Part shown: one piece after another, positions 17,004-24,906 of the stretch
How positions within the stretch are numbered: position 1 is the first letter of the stretch
Layout of the letters: each line of letters begins with the position of its first letter
NCBI RefSeq assembly: GCF_002257645.1
Contig: NZ_NQMO01000005.1
Coordinates: 310,001-374,000 of the forward strand
DNA: 64,000 bases
DNA from: Paenibacillus sp. XY044
GTDB taxonomy: Bacteria; Bacillota; Bacilli; Paenibacillales; Paenibacillaceae
Direction: 5' to 3'
Translations under genes and position numbers: made by a program
Notes under the pieces: generated by a model
Told to the model about the DNA's origin: nothing
Databases searched by the model: none
The model's input: only the letters and a program-made list of their open reading frames with translations

Positions 17004-18212
17004 ATGAAGCAGGTGTACGACAAGGTGTTTAACCGCTACTGGAGCCCTTATTTGGCCATGGCGCTGGCCGGTATATTAAGCGCCGTTTATTTCGGCATCA
17101 CCGGCACGGTCTGGGCCGTCACCGGGGAGTTTACCCGCCTCGGCGGGCATCTTCTGGAATGGTGCGGTGTGGATGTTTCGGGCTGGGCTTACTTTAAGCT
17201 GATCCATATGGACGGAACCACGTTCACCCGGACCGACGGATGGATCGTATGGGGCATGTTCATCGGCGCGCTGGTCATGATTTTGCTCAGCAACAGCTTC
17301 AAAATCAGGGTCCCGCGGCAGAAACGCCGGCTTGTTCAGGGATTGGCCGGTGGTTTTGTGGCCGGCTTCGGCGCACGGCTTGCCCTCGGCTGCAATCTTG
17401 CGGCGTTTTTTACGGGCGTGCCGCAATTTTCCCTCCACTCCTGGATTTTCATTGCGGCTACCGCAATCGGTACATACCTCGGAACCAAGCTGGTGAATGC
17501 CTCGTGGTGGAAGGGAATGCCAACCCTTCTGAAAGGGAATGCTGCCGCCCCTTCCGCGCCCCGCAAGAGGATTCAGCCTTACATCGGCGCCGTTCTGGCG
17601 CTCGCCTACGCCGTGCTGATCGTCTATTTCTATGCGGCAGGCAAAACGATGCTGGGCACGGCCGCCTTGTTCGGGGCTGCCTTCGGCATTCTGATCGAAC
17701 GGGGACAGATCTGCTTTACGTCCGCGTTCCGCGACCTCTGGATCAGCGGACGGGCGTCCATGACGAAGGCGATCTTCGTCGGTATGGCCGTCAGCTCGGT
17801 CGCCACGCTGATCATTATTCTGGTAAACGGAATGGATCCGATTACGAAGATCGCCGCGCCGAGCACACTGATCGGCGGCATCCTGTTCGGCATCGGCATC
17901 GTCATGGCCGGCGGCTGCGAGACCGGCATGATGTACCGTCTCATGGAAGGCCAGGTCGTGTTCCTGCCTGTATTCATCGGTAACATTGCAGGAGCCACCG
18001 CTCTGGCATACGCCTGGGACCATCTCGGCATTTTCGATGCCATCGTGAAGCCCGGCAAACCGATCAACCTCATTACGGCCATGGGACCGGCCGGTGCGAT
18101 CATTCTGACGCTGGCTTTGCTGGCGGTCGGATTTGGCATCGCCGTGTACTGGCAAAAAAACTACCGGTTTGGCATCGGCTTTAAGAAAGGGGAAACGAAA
18201 CATGTCCATTGA
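17004..18212 (+). CDS. YeeE/YedE-family sulfur-compound transporter
   Basis: A 402-residue membrane protein with two pseudo-symmetric halves. Each contains the family's conserved Gly-Cys signature: F-G-A-R-L-A-L-G-C-N-L in the first half and M-A-G-G-C-E-T-G-M in the second, plus an internal G-Q-I-C-F-T. In characterised YeeE proteins these cysteines relay thiosulfate across the membrane. The downstream gene is a TusA/YeeD-type CPxP protein overlapping by 11 bp, which is the usual partner. Met at 17004 is preferred over a TTG 24 codons upstream. The likely role is thiosulfate or persulfide uptake. Confidence 0.9.
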   Translation: MKQVYDKVFNRYWSPYLAMALAGILSAVYFGITGTVWAVTGEFTRLGGHLLEWCGVDVSGWAYFKLIHMDGTTFTRTDGWIVWGMFIGALVMILLSNSFKIRVPRQKRRLVQGLAGGFVAGFGARLALGCNLAAFFTGVPQFSLHSWIFIAATAIGTYLGTKLVNASWWKGMPTLLKGNAAAPSAPRKRIQPYIGAVLALAYAVLIVYFYAAGKTMLGTAALFGAAFGILIERGQICFTSAFRDLWISGRASMTKAIFVGMAVSSVATLIIILVNGMDPITKIAAPSTLIGGILFGIGIVMAGGCETGMMYRLMEGQVVFLPVFIGNIAGATALAYAWDHLGIFDAIVKPGKPINLITAMGPAGAIILTLALLAVGFGIAVYWQKNYRFGIGFKKGETKHVH

Positions 18213-18429
18213 TTTTACGCTCGATCTCCGCGGGGAATCCTGCCCGTACCCGGTCATTTACACGCTGGAAACGCTGCGTGATCTGAAGGAAGGCCAGCTG
18301 CTGCAGGTCATTACCGACTGCCCCTCTTCCTTCCGCAACGTACCGGAGGAAGTCGTGAAGCATGGGTATACGCTGGAACAGGACCCCGTCCGGAACGGCC
18401 AGGAGTTTTTGTTCTATATCCGCGCGTAA
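18202..18429 (+). CDS. TusA/YeeD-family sulfur carrier protein
   Basis: A 75-residue protein with the TusA-like motif C-P-Y-P preceded by D-L-R-G-E-S. The cysteine carries persulfide sulfur in this family. It overlaps the end of the YeeE gene by 11 bp and starts at Met 18202 after AAAGGGG. YeeD proteins take sulfur from thiosulfate imported by YeeE, so the two genes form a two-gene sulfur-uptake unit ended by the terminator at 18458-18496. Confidence 0.92.
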   Translation: MSIDFTLDLRGESCPYPVIYTLETLRDLKEGQLLQVITDCPSSFRNVPEEVVKHGYTLEQDPVRNGQEFLFYIRA

Positions 18430-18457
18430 GCCGCGGCAGACGTTAAAGGCTGCAGAC

Positions 18458-18496
18458 AAAAAAGGATTAGAGCGATTCTCGCTCTAATCCTTTTTT
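18458..18496. terminator. Bidirectional intrinsic terminator
   Basis: A perfect stem GGATTAGAGCGA / GCTCTAATCC with a short loop, flanked by six A and six T. It ends the YeeE/YeeD unit on the plus strand. Confidence 0.93.
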
Positions 18497-18515
18497 CATG
18501 ATCCACAACAAGCAA

Positions 18516-18585
18516 GGAACGGCGCCAAGAGAGTCCCCGTCACGCCCGCGATAAAGCGGTAACGCCGGCGGACCTTAGCCGTTCC
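18516..18585. other. Structured intergenic element of unknown role
   Basis: GGAACGGC (18516-18523) and GCCGTTCC (18578-18585) close a 54-nt interior that contains a smaller CCGC-GATAAA-GCGG hairpin. Wider flanks ATGATC and GATCAT also pair. It lies between convergent genes, so it is not in a 5' leader. No T-run follows. No riboswitch class was recognised. Confidence 0.4.
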
Positions 18586-18649
18586 CTGTAATGATCATAA
18601 CGTATGAAATGCATACCAGATCAAGATATTTTTTCGTCACGCGCCTTTT

Positions 18650-19669
18650 TTAGGCTTTGGGCTCGCTGACCTTCACTAACATTTTACCGAGATTGGTGCC
18701 CTGGAACAGCTGCAGGAACGCGTCGACGACATGATCAAAGCCTTCGACGATCGTTTCTTCGTACTTCAGTTTGCCTTCGGACAGCCACTGCCCGAGCTGC
18801 TGCAGGCCTTCGGCTTGGCGGGGTGCATAATCGCTGAGCACAAAACCTTTGATCATCGAGCGGGTCTTGATCAGCTTGGACAAAATTCTCGGGCCGACAT
18901 CCTCCGTGCTGTTGTAGGACGAAATCGCACCGCACAGCGGAATCCGCGCATAGTCGTTCAGCAGGTTCATGACCGCATCCGATACGCTGCCGCCGACATT
19001 GTCAAAATACACATCGACCCCGTTCGGACATGCTGCTGCCAGCGCCTCTTGGAAATGGGCTGCTTTATAATTCACCGCTGCATCAAAACCGAGCTCGCGG
19101 ATCAGATACTCGCATTTCTCATCCGTACCGGCGATGCCAACGACGCGCGTGCCTTGAATCTTGGCAATCTGGCCGACGAACATCCCAACGGAACCGGCCG
19201 CGCCCGACACAACGACGGTTTCCCCTACCTTCGGCTTGCCGATATCCAGCAGACCGAAATAAGCCGTCAGTCCTGTCAGACCCAGCACGCTCAAATACGC
19301 GGACAACGGGGCGAGCGACGGATCGAGCTTGCGGACGCTGCCGGCATCGACCGTGTTATACAGCCGCCAACCAAGCATCCCGATCACCTTATCGCCCGGC
19401 TGCAGCGCATCGGACTTCGATTCCACCACTTCGCCGACGATTCCGCCGGAAATGGCCTCATCCAGCTTGAACGGCTCCACATACGACTTCGCGTCGCTCA
19501 TTCTTCCCCGCATATACGGGTCCACCGACAAATAAAGCGTGCGGATGACGGCCTGTCCATCATTCGGCTCCTGCACGGCCCCTTCGCGGAACTCAAAATT
19601 TTCCGGTCCGGGCATGCCCACCGGGCGCGATTTTAACAGAATCGAACGATTCATTGTTTGTTGTACCAT
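18650..19669 (-). CDS. NADP-dependent medium-chain oxidoreductase (CurA/PTGR-like)
   Basis: A 339-residue zinc-independent medium-chain reductase. The nucleotide-binding motif is S-G-A-A-G-S-V-G at residues 155-162, and the family's N-terminal block R-P-V-G-M-P-G and S-V-D-P-Y-M-R-G-R-M are present. Homologues reduce alkenal or enone double bonds, protecting against reactive carbonyls. Zinc-binding cysteines of alcohol dehydrogenases are absent, as expected. The gene stands alone on the minus strand with about 245 bp of unremarkable AT-rich DNA upstream, in which I see no clear promoter. Confidence 0.9.
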   Translation of the reverse strand: MVQQTMNRSILLKSRPVGMPGPENFEFREGAVQEPNDGQAVIRTLYLSVDPYMRGRMSDAKSYVEPFKLDEAISGGIVGEVVESKSDALQPGDKVIGMLGWRLYNTVDAGSVRKLDPSLAPLSAYLSVLGLTGLTAYFGLLDIGKPKVGETVVVSGAAGSVGMFVGQIAKIQGTRVVGIAGTDEKCEYLIRELGFDAAVNYKAAHFQEALAAACPNGVDVYFDNVGGSVSDAVMNLLNDYARIPLCGAISSYNSTEDVGPRILSKLIKTRSMIKGFVLSDYAPRQAEGLQQLGQWLSEGKLKYEETIVEGFDHVVDAFLQLFQGTNLGKMLVKVSEPKA

Positions 19670-19913
19670 ACAATATTCACATCTCCATCGTTTAAAATTG
19701 GGGTCAAAAGGCGACGAATGCGATCCTTAAAACAATCAAATTTAAATAAGAAAAACGTCTATCGACGTACCTTCAAAGAAGACAAATCGCGTCTAGAGGA
19801 AGTTTTTCTTGCGAGATCAGGAAGCAGAAGCTCCGAAATGTATACTTTCTGATCTTTTCAGATAGTTTTAAAACTTTCAAATTATCCAGAATAAAGAGAG
19901 GTTTCCCGCCCAA

Positions 19914-20207
19914 TCATAGACTGTCTAGGAAACCCGGCAAAAATGCGTTAAACGTATCCTCTCTAAGCTGTCCGTATTTATTCTGGCCTTTCCGGTAAAT
20001 GTGGATCAGGTCGGCCTCATATAAAATCTTGAGATGATACGACACGTTGGACTTGTCCATCCCAAGCGATTCGCCGACCTCACCGCATGTTTTGTGCTCC
20101 GGATGCTGAACCAGATACCGGATCATTTCGATCCTCTTCACTTCCGACAGCGCCTTGAAAATTTTGGTTCGCTTCTCATCGTCTTTTGACGTTAGTTTGA
20201 TAGTCAT
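19914..20207 (-). CDS. ArsR-type winged-helix regulator
   Basis: A 97-residue single-domain regulator. The helix-turn-helix (C-G-E-V-G-E-S-L-G-M-D-K-S-N-V-S-Y-H) lies at about residues 40-60 with a wing after it (H-I-Y-R-K-G-Q-N-K-Y). The classical metal-binding C-V-C of ArsR is absent; only one cysteine lies in the DNA-binding helix region, so it probably senses something other than arsenic-type metals. It follows the carboxypeptidase gene on the same strand with a 70-bp gap. Its target is unclear, and the oxidoreductase at 18650-19669 just downstream is one candidate. Confidence 0.88.
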   Translation of the reverse strand: MTIKLTSKDDEKRTKIFKALSEVKRIEMIRYLVQHPEHKTCGEVGESLGMDKSNVSYHLKILYEADLIHIYRKGQNKYGQLREDTFNAFLPGFLDSL

Positions 20208-20276
20208 GCAACTATCCTACTCCTTTGCCTTCAGCAGAGTCAAGCAGCCAAATGGTTACAGTTACGTCTCGCCCCT

Positions 20277-21203
20277 TTATTCCGCTGCCTGCTCTTTCTC
20301 GGTCGTGACAATGACCCCATCAATATTATCCCCGGAAATTTCATAGTTTGCGGAAGCCGGCTTATCCATTTTTGCCATATCCGCCGACGGATAATAAGCA
20401 ATCTCATAGGTCTTGCCCTCCACCGTCTCCGTGATCTTCCCCTGCTGCTTCAAATAGTCCAGATATTCTTCCAGCGCCATATTCTTCTCTTTCATCACGG
20501 CGCTGTGCGGCAGGCCGACATACCGGAAGTGCCACGGTTCATATTCGATGCCGGTAATGCTGATTTTGTCCTCGGGATACCGCAGAATAAAGCCGTACTT
20601 CCAGGCGTTCTCCTTCAGCCACTTTCCTTCAGGGGCCTGGTCCATCTCCTTCAAACTGGAGCCGATATCCATGGATAGTCCCAAATTGTGCTCACTGGCA
20701 CCGGCCGGGAGGGCGTATTTGGAGCCCTTTTCCTTATACAGCTCCTCCTGCTTGTCAAAATCGCGATAGCCGCTGCTGATGAGGAAATGATCCACACCGT
20801 CCTTCTTGGCCGCATCCACCATCGTCATAAAATGGCGTGCCAAATCCTCGGACAGCATAATATGCGCGTCCAGCAGGCTGTATCCTTCCATCAGTTCTTT
20901 ATGATCAAACAGATTGACAACGTCCTTCTTTACCGCATCCCCGGAAACGGGATGATCCTTGTTGACCAGCAGCAGGTTGCCCAGATGCACCTGATTCGAA
21001 TTGACGTCCAAATACGGACTTTCTTCCTTGGTTGGGGACTCTGGGTCCGGTTTCGCCGAAGCCCCGTCTTGCTTGGGTGCCCCCTGTTCGGTTTCTGTCG
21101 TGACGTGCCTTTTGCCCGTGCCACCGATCTGATGCTGTACGCTTCTGAAGCCTACCAGCACCAGGATGATGATGACCGCGAGCATGAAAAACCACTTTCT
21201 CAT
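20277..21203 (-). CDS. D-alanyl-D-alanine carboxypeptidase, VanY type (M15B)
   Basis: A 308-residue zinc peptidase that trims the terminal D-Ala of peptidoglycan stem peptides outside the membrane. Residues 1-20 are an N-terminal anchor, followed by a Pro/Glu-rich linker to about residue 65. The zinc motif S-E-H-N-L-G-L-S-M-D is at 170-179 (His172, Asp179), and the catalytic E-P-W-H-F-R-Y-V-G is at 222-230 (His225). Met 21203 is chosen since it has AGGAGG upstream and begins the signal segment; the open frame runs much further back through the upstream acyltransferase gene. The neighbouring acyltransferase suggests a cell-wall context. There is no sign of a van resistance cluster. Confidence 0.93.
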   Translation of the reverse strand: MRKWFFMLAVIIILVLVGFRSVQHQIGGTGKRHVTTETEQGAPKQDGASAKPDPESPTKEESPYLDVNSNQVHLGNLLLVNKDHPVSGDAVKKDVVNLFDHKELMEGYSLLDAHIMLSEDLARHFMTMVDAAKKDGVDHFLISSGYRDFDKQEELYKEKGSKYALPAGASEHNLGLSMDIGSSLKEMDQAPEGKWLKENAWKYGFILRYPEDKISITGIEYEPWHFRYVGLPHSAVMKEKNMALEEYLDYLKQQGKITETVEGKTYEIAYYPSADMAKMDKPASANYEISGDNIDGVIVTTEKEQAAE

Positions 21204-21277
21204 CTCATCGTGTCCTCCTTCAATGCCTGTGTTATATGATAGAGGATCGCTTGGGAAATGAATAGGGGAAATTATGA

Positions 21278-22360
21278 CTATTTCGCGGATTCGCCAACAA
21301 TGTATGGTGCCAGCGGCGTCCGGGAGACCGCCTTGACGATCACCCATGACAGCAGGATGGACAGCGCTCCGCCGGCCCATAAGAGCAGATGATAGGAGAC
21401 TGGACCGTTTTGCTGCACATATTCCCGCCACAGGAGCAGGAAGAACGGATGCAGCAGGTAAATGCCATACGAATACGTTCCCAGTGAAAACAGCGCCCTG
21501 TACAGCGGGCTTCCTTGGCGGAATCCCCGCGCCAGCTGCAGCAGGAATAAGCAGGCCAGCGAGAAATACAATCCTTCGGACAGCTTGTTGACGTACGAAA
21601 GATAAGGCTGCGAAACCCAGTGCGGTGCGGCCGTCTGCAGCCACTTCTGCCCTACATACACGACTGCAGATGCTGCAAATGCAGCGAACATCCAGCCCAT
21701 ACCTGAGCCAAAGGCTTGCTGGACGCCTTTCTCCCTCATCTTTTTGGCAGCATACGCCCCCAGGTATAAATACAGCATATACGATCCGATAAACGTGCCG
21801 ACTTCGTCCATATGCCAAACATAATAGTTCAGCAAATAGATGGCCAGCTGGATGGCGATTCCGAAAACGAGCGGATGATGCTTCAGCACCGGAGCCTTCT
21901 GCAGCAGCATGAACAGCGGAAACAGCAGGTAGAACTGCGCGATAATGATCATGAAGTACAGGTGCTCGTAATTGTCCCCCAGCGGCAGGTTCTTCCAGAA
22001 GCGGTTCCAGCCCTGCTCCAGCGAAAGCCGGTGATCGTACGTGTAATAGGCGGCATAGAAGAACGACCAGAATAGATAGGGGACCACGACCTTCTTGACC
22101 CGCTTTTTATAAAAAGAAAGCCAACTCAGCTGCCGCCCATCGTAATGGTAGAACAGCAGGAGTGCGCTCAGGAACAGAAATCCCGGAACGGCGAAGTTGC
22201 AGCCGACATTCACGATATAGTAGAGCGGGTATAACGCCGAGCCGGTCGGCAGCTTCGTGACCGAAAACGAAGTCGTATGAATGGCGACTACCGCGATGAT
22301 CAATATACCTCTCAACAGCTCCAGATAGGTAATCCTCTCTCTTTTTCCCACAATGTCCAC
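21278..22360 (-). CDS. Acyltransferase-3 family membrane protein
   Basis: A 360-residue integral membrane protein with about ten helices and the acyltransferase-3 N-terminal pattern (L-E-L-L-R-G-I-L-I-I-A-V-V-A-I-H, with the catalytic-type histidine at the end). The family O-acylates peptidoglycan, exopolysaccharide or glycopeptides. There is no C-terminal SGNH esterase domain, unlike OatA. It precedes the VanY-type carboxypeptidase by 75 bp on the same strand, so the two may be co-transcribed and act on the cell wall. The substrate is uncertain. Confidence 0.85.
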   Translation of the reverse strand: MDIVGKRERITYLELLRGILIIAVVAIHTTSFSVTKLPTGSALYPLYYIVNVGCNFAVPGFLFLSALLLFYHYDGRQLSWLSFYKKRVKKVVVPYLFWSFFYAAYYTYDHRLSLEQGWNRFWKNLPLGDNYEHLYFMIIIAQFYLLFPLFMLLQKAPVLKHHPLVFGIAIQLAIYLLNYYVWHMDEVGTFIGSYMLYLYLGAYAAKKMREKGVQQAFGSGMGWMFAAFAASAVVYVGQKWLQTAAPHWVSQPYLSYVNKLSEGLYFSLACLFLLQLARGFRQGSPLYRALFSLGTYSYGIYLLHPFFLLLWREYVQQNGPVSYHLLLWAGGALSILLSWVIVKAVSRTPLAPYIVGESAK

Positions 22361-22441
22361 CCCAGATGTTTGGATTCAGCCGTAAACATGTATTACCCAT
22401 ATGATGGGGGAAATTACCCAGGTATTTTCTAGGGGGCGAGA

Positions 22442-22473
22442 AAAAAGCAAAAGACCCGGGGACTCCCCGGGGC
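22442..22473 (-). terminator. Intrinsic terminator of the ECF41 operon
   Basis: A very GC-rich palindrome CCCGGGGA-x-TCCCCGGG is followed on the minus strand by TCTTTTGCTTTTTT. It lies about 50 nt past the sigma factor stop at 22525. Confidence 0.75.
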
Positions 22474-22524
22474 ATTTAATCAGTATTCGTCTAACTGGAG
22501 TAACTGATACGTTAACCCATCGTT

Positions 22525-23382
22525 CTACAGATGCTGAAGCTTATCGGGGTTTCTGACGATATACAGGTCGCGGATCCGGCCATCCTCCACATGAAGGAGC
22601 ATGGCGCCCTCGATTCCCTCCTTCGACCGGAACACAAGCCCCGCCTGGCCGTTCAGTGAGACATGTTCCATTTGTATGCCGCCCTCAAAGGCCAAAAATT
22701 TATGATAGATTCCCAGAGCAAAGCGGGCGACGAAGATCGGCGACATGATCGGCTGAACCGCAGCGGACGCTTTACCGCCACCATCGGACGTAATGGCGAC
22801 GTCCTTCGAGAGCAGGGACAATACGGAATCCATGCTTCCCTGCTTCAGGGCCGCCAGAAACCGGTGGACCCACTCCTCGTCCGCGGCTTCCGGCTGAATC
22901 GGCATCTCGGGATCAAACCCCATTTTGCCCCGGGCCCGGCTGAACAGCTTGCGGCAGTGAACCTCCGTTTTGTCGACGAGTTCCGCAATGTCCGGATATT
23001 CGAAACCCAGCGCCTCCCGCAGGATAAACACGGCGCGCTCCAGCGGGGACAGCCGTTCCAGCAGCACCAGCATCGCATAGGACAGCAGCTCCCCGCGTAC
23101 GACTGTTTCAGCCGTGTCCTCCGCCGACGTCTCCACCGGCTCGGGCAGCCACGGCCCGAAGTACTGCTCCCGCTGCCTGCGGGCGGATTTCAGCATATCC
23201 AGGCAGCGGTTCGAAACCATTTTGCACAGGTAGGCTTTCGGTTCAATCAGCTGCGACATATCCCGGTCCGCGACCTTCACGAAAACGTCCTGCACCGCAT
23301 CTTCTGCATCGGACACGGAGCCCATCATGTGATAAGCGATAGAAAACAGCAGCGGCCGGTAATTTTCATACAGTTCCCTCAT
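22525..23382 (-). CDS. sigJ: ECF41-type sigma factor (SigJ-like)
   Basis: A 285-residue extracytoplasmic-function sigma factor with a C-terminal SnoaL-like domain in place of an anti-sigma factor. Region 2 is at about residues 5-70 and region 4 at about 105-155. All three ECF41 hallmarks are present: W-L-P-E-P between regions 2 and 4 (78-82), D-G-G-G-K (200-204) and N-P-D-K-L near the end (278-282). In this family the extension both restrains and enables activity. The upstream flavoprotein gene has an ECF41-type promoter, fitting the rule that these factors drive an adjacent oxidoreductase-type gene. Start at 23382 follows GGTGAG. Confidence 0.95.
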   Translation of the reverse strand: MRELYENYRPLLFSIAYHMMGSVSDAEDAVQDVFVKVADRDMSQLIEPKAYLCKMVSNRCLDMLKSARRQREQYFGPWLPEPVETSAEDTAETVVRGELLSYAMLVLLERLSPLERAVFILREALGFEYPDIAELVDKTEVHCRKLFSRARGKMGFDPEMPIQPEAADEEWVHRFLAALKQGSMDSVLSLLSKDVAITSDGGGKASAAVQPIMSPIFVARFALGIYHKFLAFEGGIQMEHVSLNGQAGLVFRSKEGIEGAMLLHVEDGRIRDLYIVRNPDKLQHL

Positions 23383-23416
23383 CGGATGCTCACCTTTCCT
23401 ATTGGCATAGCAGTGC

Positions 23417-24598
23417 TCACTTGAGCAGACTCGCATGATCCCAGGTGAATTTCCGAATATTCCAGCCGAGTCTCCCTTGTATGATCATATCGAGTCCCCA
23501 CTGCCGGGTCCAGACCATTCCTTTGTCCGGACCGAGGCCGAAGCAGAAGACATCCATGTACCCTTTATGGACAGGTGCAGTTCGGCCTTCCGCATCCGCC
23601 GCCACGACTTGCCCGAGCCTGGTCGCCTGAGCGCCCGCCTCCTTGCAGGTCATTCCGTCCGCCTTGCCCGTTTCCGGATCGATGATCTGCGCGCAATCCC
23701 CAATGCTGTATACGCCGGGCTTCCCTTCCACCCGATAGCTCGCATCAACGACGATCTTTCCTTCGGCAGTGACCGGAAAACCCATGCTCTGAAGGCGTGG
23801 ATTCGGTACGATGCCGAGCGTCCATATGCACAGCCCTGCCGAAATTTCGCTCCCGTCGGAAAGGGCAATCACCCCGTCCCGTTCCCGGATGACCTTGCGT
23901 CCGTGCAGCGTGGTGACCCCTTCGTCGGCAAGCAGACCCTCCAGTTTACGGGACACCTTCGCCGGACCCTGCGCAAACAGCCGCTCCTCTGCATTGACCA
24001 GGTACACCCGGATGTCCGCGGGATTGAGACCCAAGCCCTCGGCATCCGCCCGGATGGCATGAGCCAGTTCGGCCGAGGTTTCAATGCCGCTGATGCCCCC
24101 TCCGGCCACGGCAAATGCCAGCAGCTTGGCGCGTTCCTCCGCACCGGCGCCGGCCGCCTCGCGTAGATTATGCTTCCACATCCGGCGGATCTGTTCAGCC
24201 GCTTCAGGCGAGGTCAGCGCGATGCCGCCCTGATCCGGCTGCGGATGCCGGACCATGCTTCCTGCCGCCATCACGAGAATATCATACCCAAGCAGCACTT
24301 CCCCGCCTTCGCTGCGGTTGTAGGCCAGCCGCCGCGCTTCGAAGTCTACGCGCGTGACCTCCCCCTGAACGATGTCCACCCCTTCCCCTTCGGGGAACAA
24401 GCGTCTCAAGGGGACGGCAATATCCTCCTGCAGAGCCGCCGGTTTGAACAGCAGTACCTTGCGAAGGTGATAGGGGTCCTTGTTGATCAGAATGAGTTTG
24501 AGCTCCCGACCAACCCCTTTAAGCGATTTTTGCAAAGCCTTGACCGCATTGATTCCGGCATAGCCGCCGCCGACCACGACACATGTTAATTTTTCCAT
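23417..24598 (-). CDS. NDH-2-like NAD(P)/FAD oxidoreductase
   Basis: A 393-residue two-dinucleotide-fold flavoprotein. The FAD motif G-G-G-Y-A-G is at residues 10-15, a second NAD(P) motif (V-A-G-G-G-I-S-G-I-E) lies near 165-175, and Y-S-I-G-D-C-A near the C-terminus is the classical second FAD segment. It resembles type II NADH:quinone dehydrogenases but may be a stress-linked reductase. Met 24598 has GGGGAG upstream; the open frame continues far back through a terminator and an MFS stub by chance. It precedes sigJ by 34 nt, and its own promoter reads as an ECF41 site, making it the probable target of SigJ. Confidence 0.93.
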   Translation of the reverse strand: MEKLTCVVVGGGYAGINAVKALQKSLKGVGRELKLILINKDPYHLRKVLLFKPAALQEDIAVPLRRLFPEGEGVDIVQGEVTRVDFEARRLAYNRSEGGEVLLGYDILVMAAGSMVRHPQPDQGGIALTSPEAAEQIRRMWKHNLREAAGAGAEERAKLLAFAVAGGGISGIETSAELAHAIRADAEGLGLNPADIRVYLVNAEERLFAQGPAKVSRKLEGLLADEGVTTLHGRKVIRERDGVIALSDGSEISAGLCIWTLGIVPNPRLQSMGFPVTAEGKIVVDASYRVEGKPGVYSIGDCAQIIDPETGKADGMTCKEAGAQATRLGQVVAADAEGRTAPVHKGYMDVFCFGLGPDKGMVWTRQWGLDMIIQGRLGWNIRKFTWDHASLLK

Positions 24599-24631
24599 AA
24601 CGTCCACTCCCCGCTTTGGTTTTGCATATAT

Positions 24632-24658
24632 CACGAGAAAGGGGAAGCATTTGTGACA
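24632..24658 (-). promoter_or_regulatory. ECF41-type promoter of the flavoprotein-sigJ operon
   Basis: On the minus strand TGTCACA (24658-24652) is followed by 16 nt and CGTG (24635-24632). The known ECF41 promoter is TGTCACA at -35 and CGTC at -10, so the match is complete at -35 and 3 of 4 at -10. It sits 34 nt before the flavoprotein start. Confidence 0.8.
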
Positions 24659-24695
24659 CCGGAAGGAGAAAAAGATTAAAAAAGGCGGCAAAATC

Positions 24696-24725
24696 AAAAA
24701 AGGACCTCCCGCCTTCGGGAGGTCC
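24696..24725 (-). terminator. Intrinsic terminator after the MFS remnant
   Basis: A perfect GGACCTCCCG / CGGGAGGTCC stem with a 4-nt loop, followed by six T on the minus strand. It separates the MerR/MFS unit from the ECF41 operon. Confidence 0.92.
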
Positions 24726-24727
24726 AC

Positions 24728-24892
24728 GACGACCCCGAGCGCATAGGCTGTGACGAGCCAGCCCGCTGTCTGAACGGTGACGTGATACTGCCGCCCGATG
24801 TCCGGCAGCAGCCCCATTGGCAGAAGCTCTGAGGTACTGATCACAAAAATGCCCACGGCCAGCAGGAGGACTTGCAGGGTGCCGGACCGCAT
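24728..24892 (-). pseudogene. Remnant of an MFS efflux pump (first ~55 residues only)
   Basis: Met 24892 opens a recognisable MFS N-terminus: a first membrane helix (L-L-L-A-V-G-I-F-V-I-S-T), then S-E-L-L-P-M-G-L-L-P-D-I-G and the start of helix 2 (A-G-W-L-V-T-A-Y-A-L-G-V). Homology ends abruptly at about residue 55, where the reading frame enters the terminator at 24696-24725. Full pumps of this kind have about 400 residues, so more than 85% is gone. It lies 14 nt behind a MerR/BmrR-like gene, which would have controlled the intact pump. Confidence 0.8.
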
Positions 24893-24906
24893 CCATCCGC
24901 TATCCC

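Noticed and set aside
17076..18257. 393-codon minus-strand frame opposite YeeE
   Set aside because: The plus-strand product has full family motifs; the antisense product does not resemble a protein.
20277..21818. A 513-codon frame extending the VanY-type peptidase upstream
   Set aside because: The added part is antiparallel-frame sequence of the acyltransferase gene, whereas Met 21203 begins a normal membrane anchor with AGGAGG upstream.
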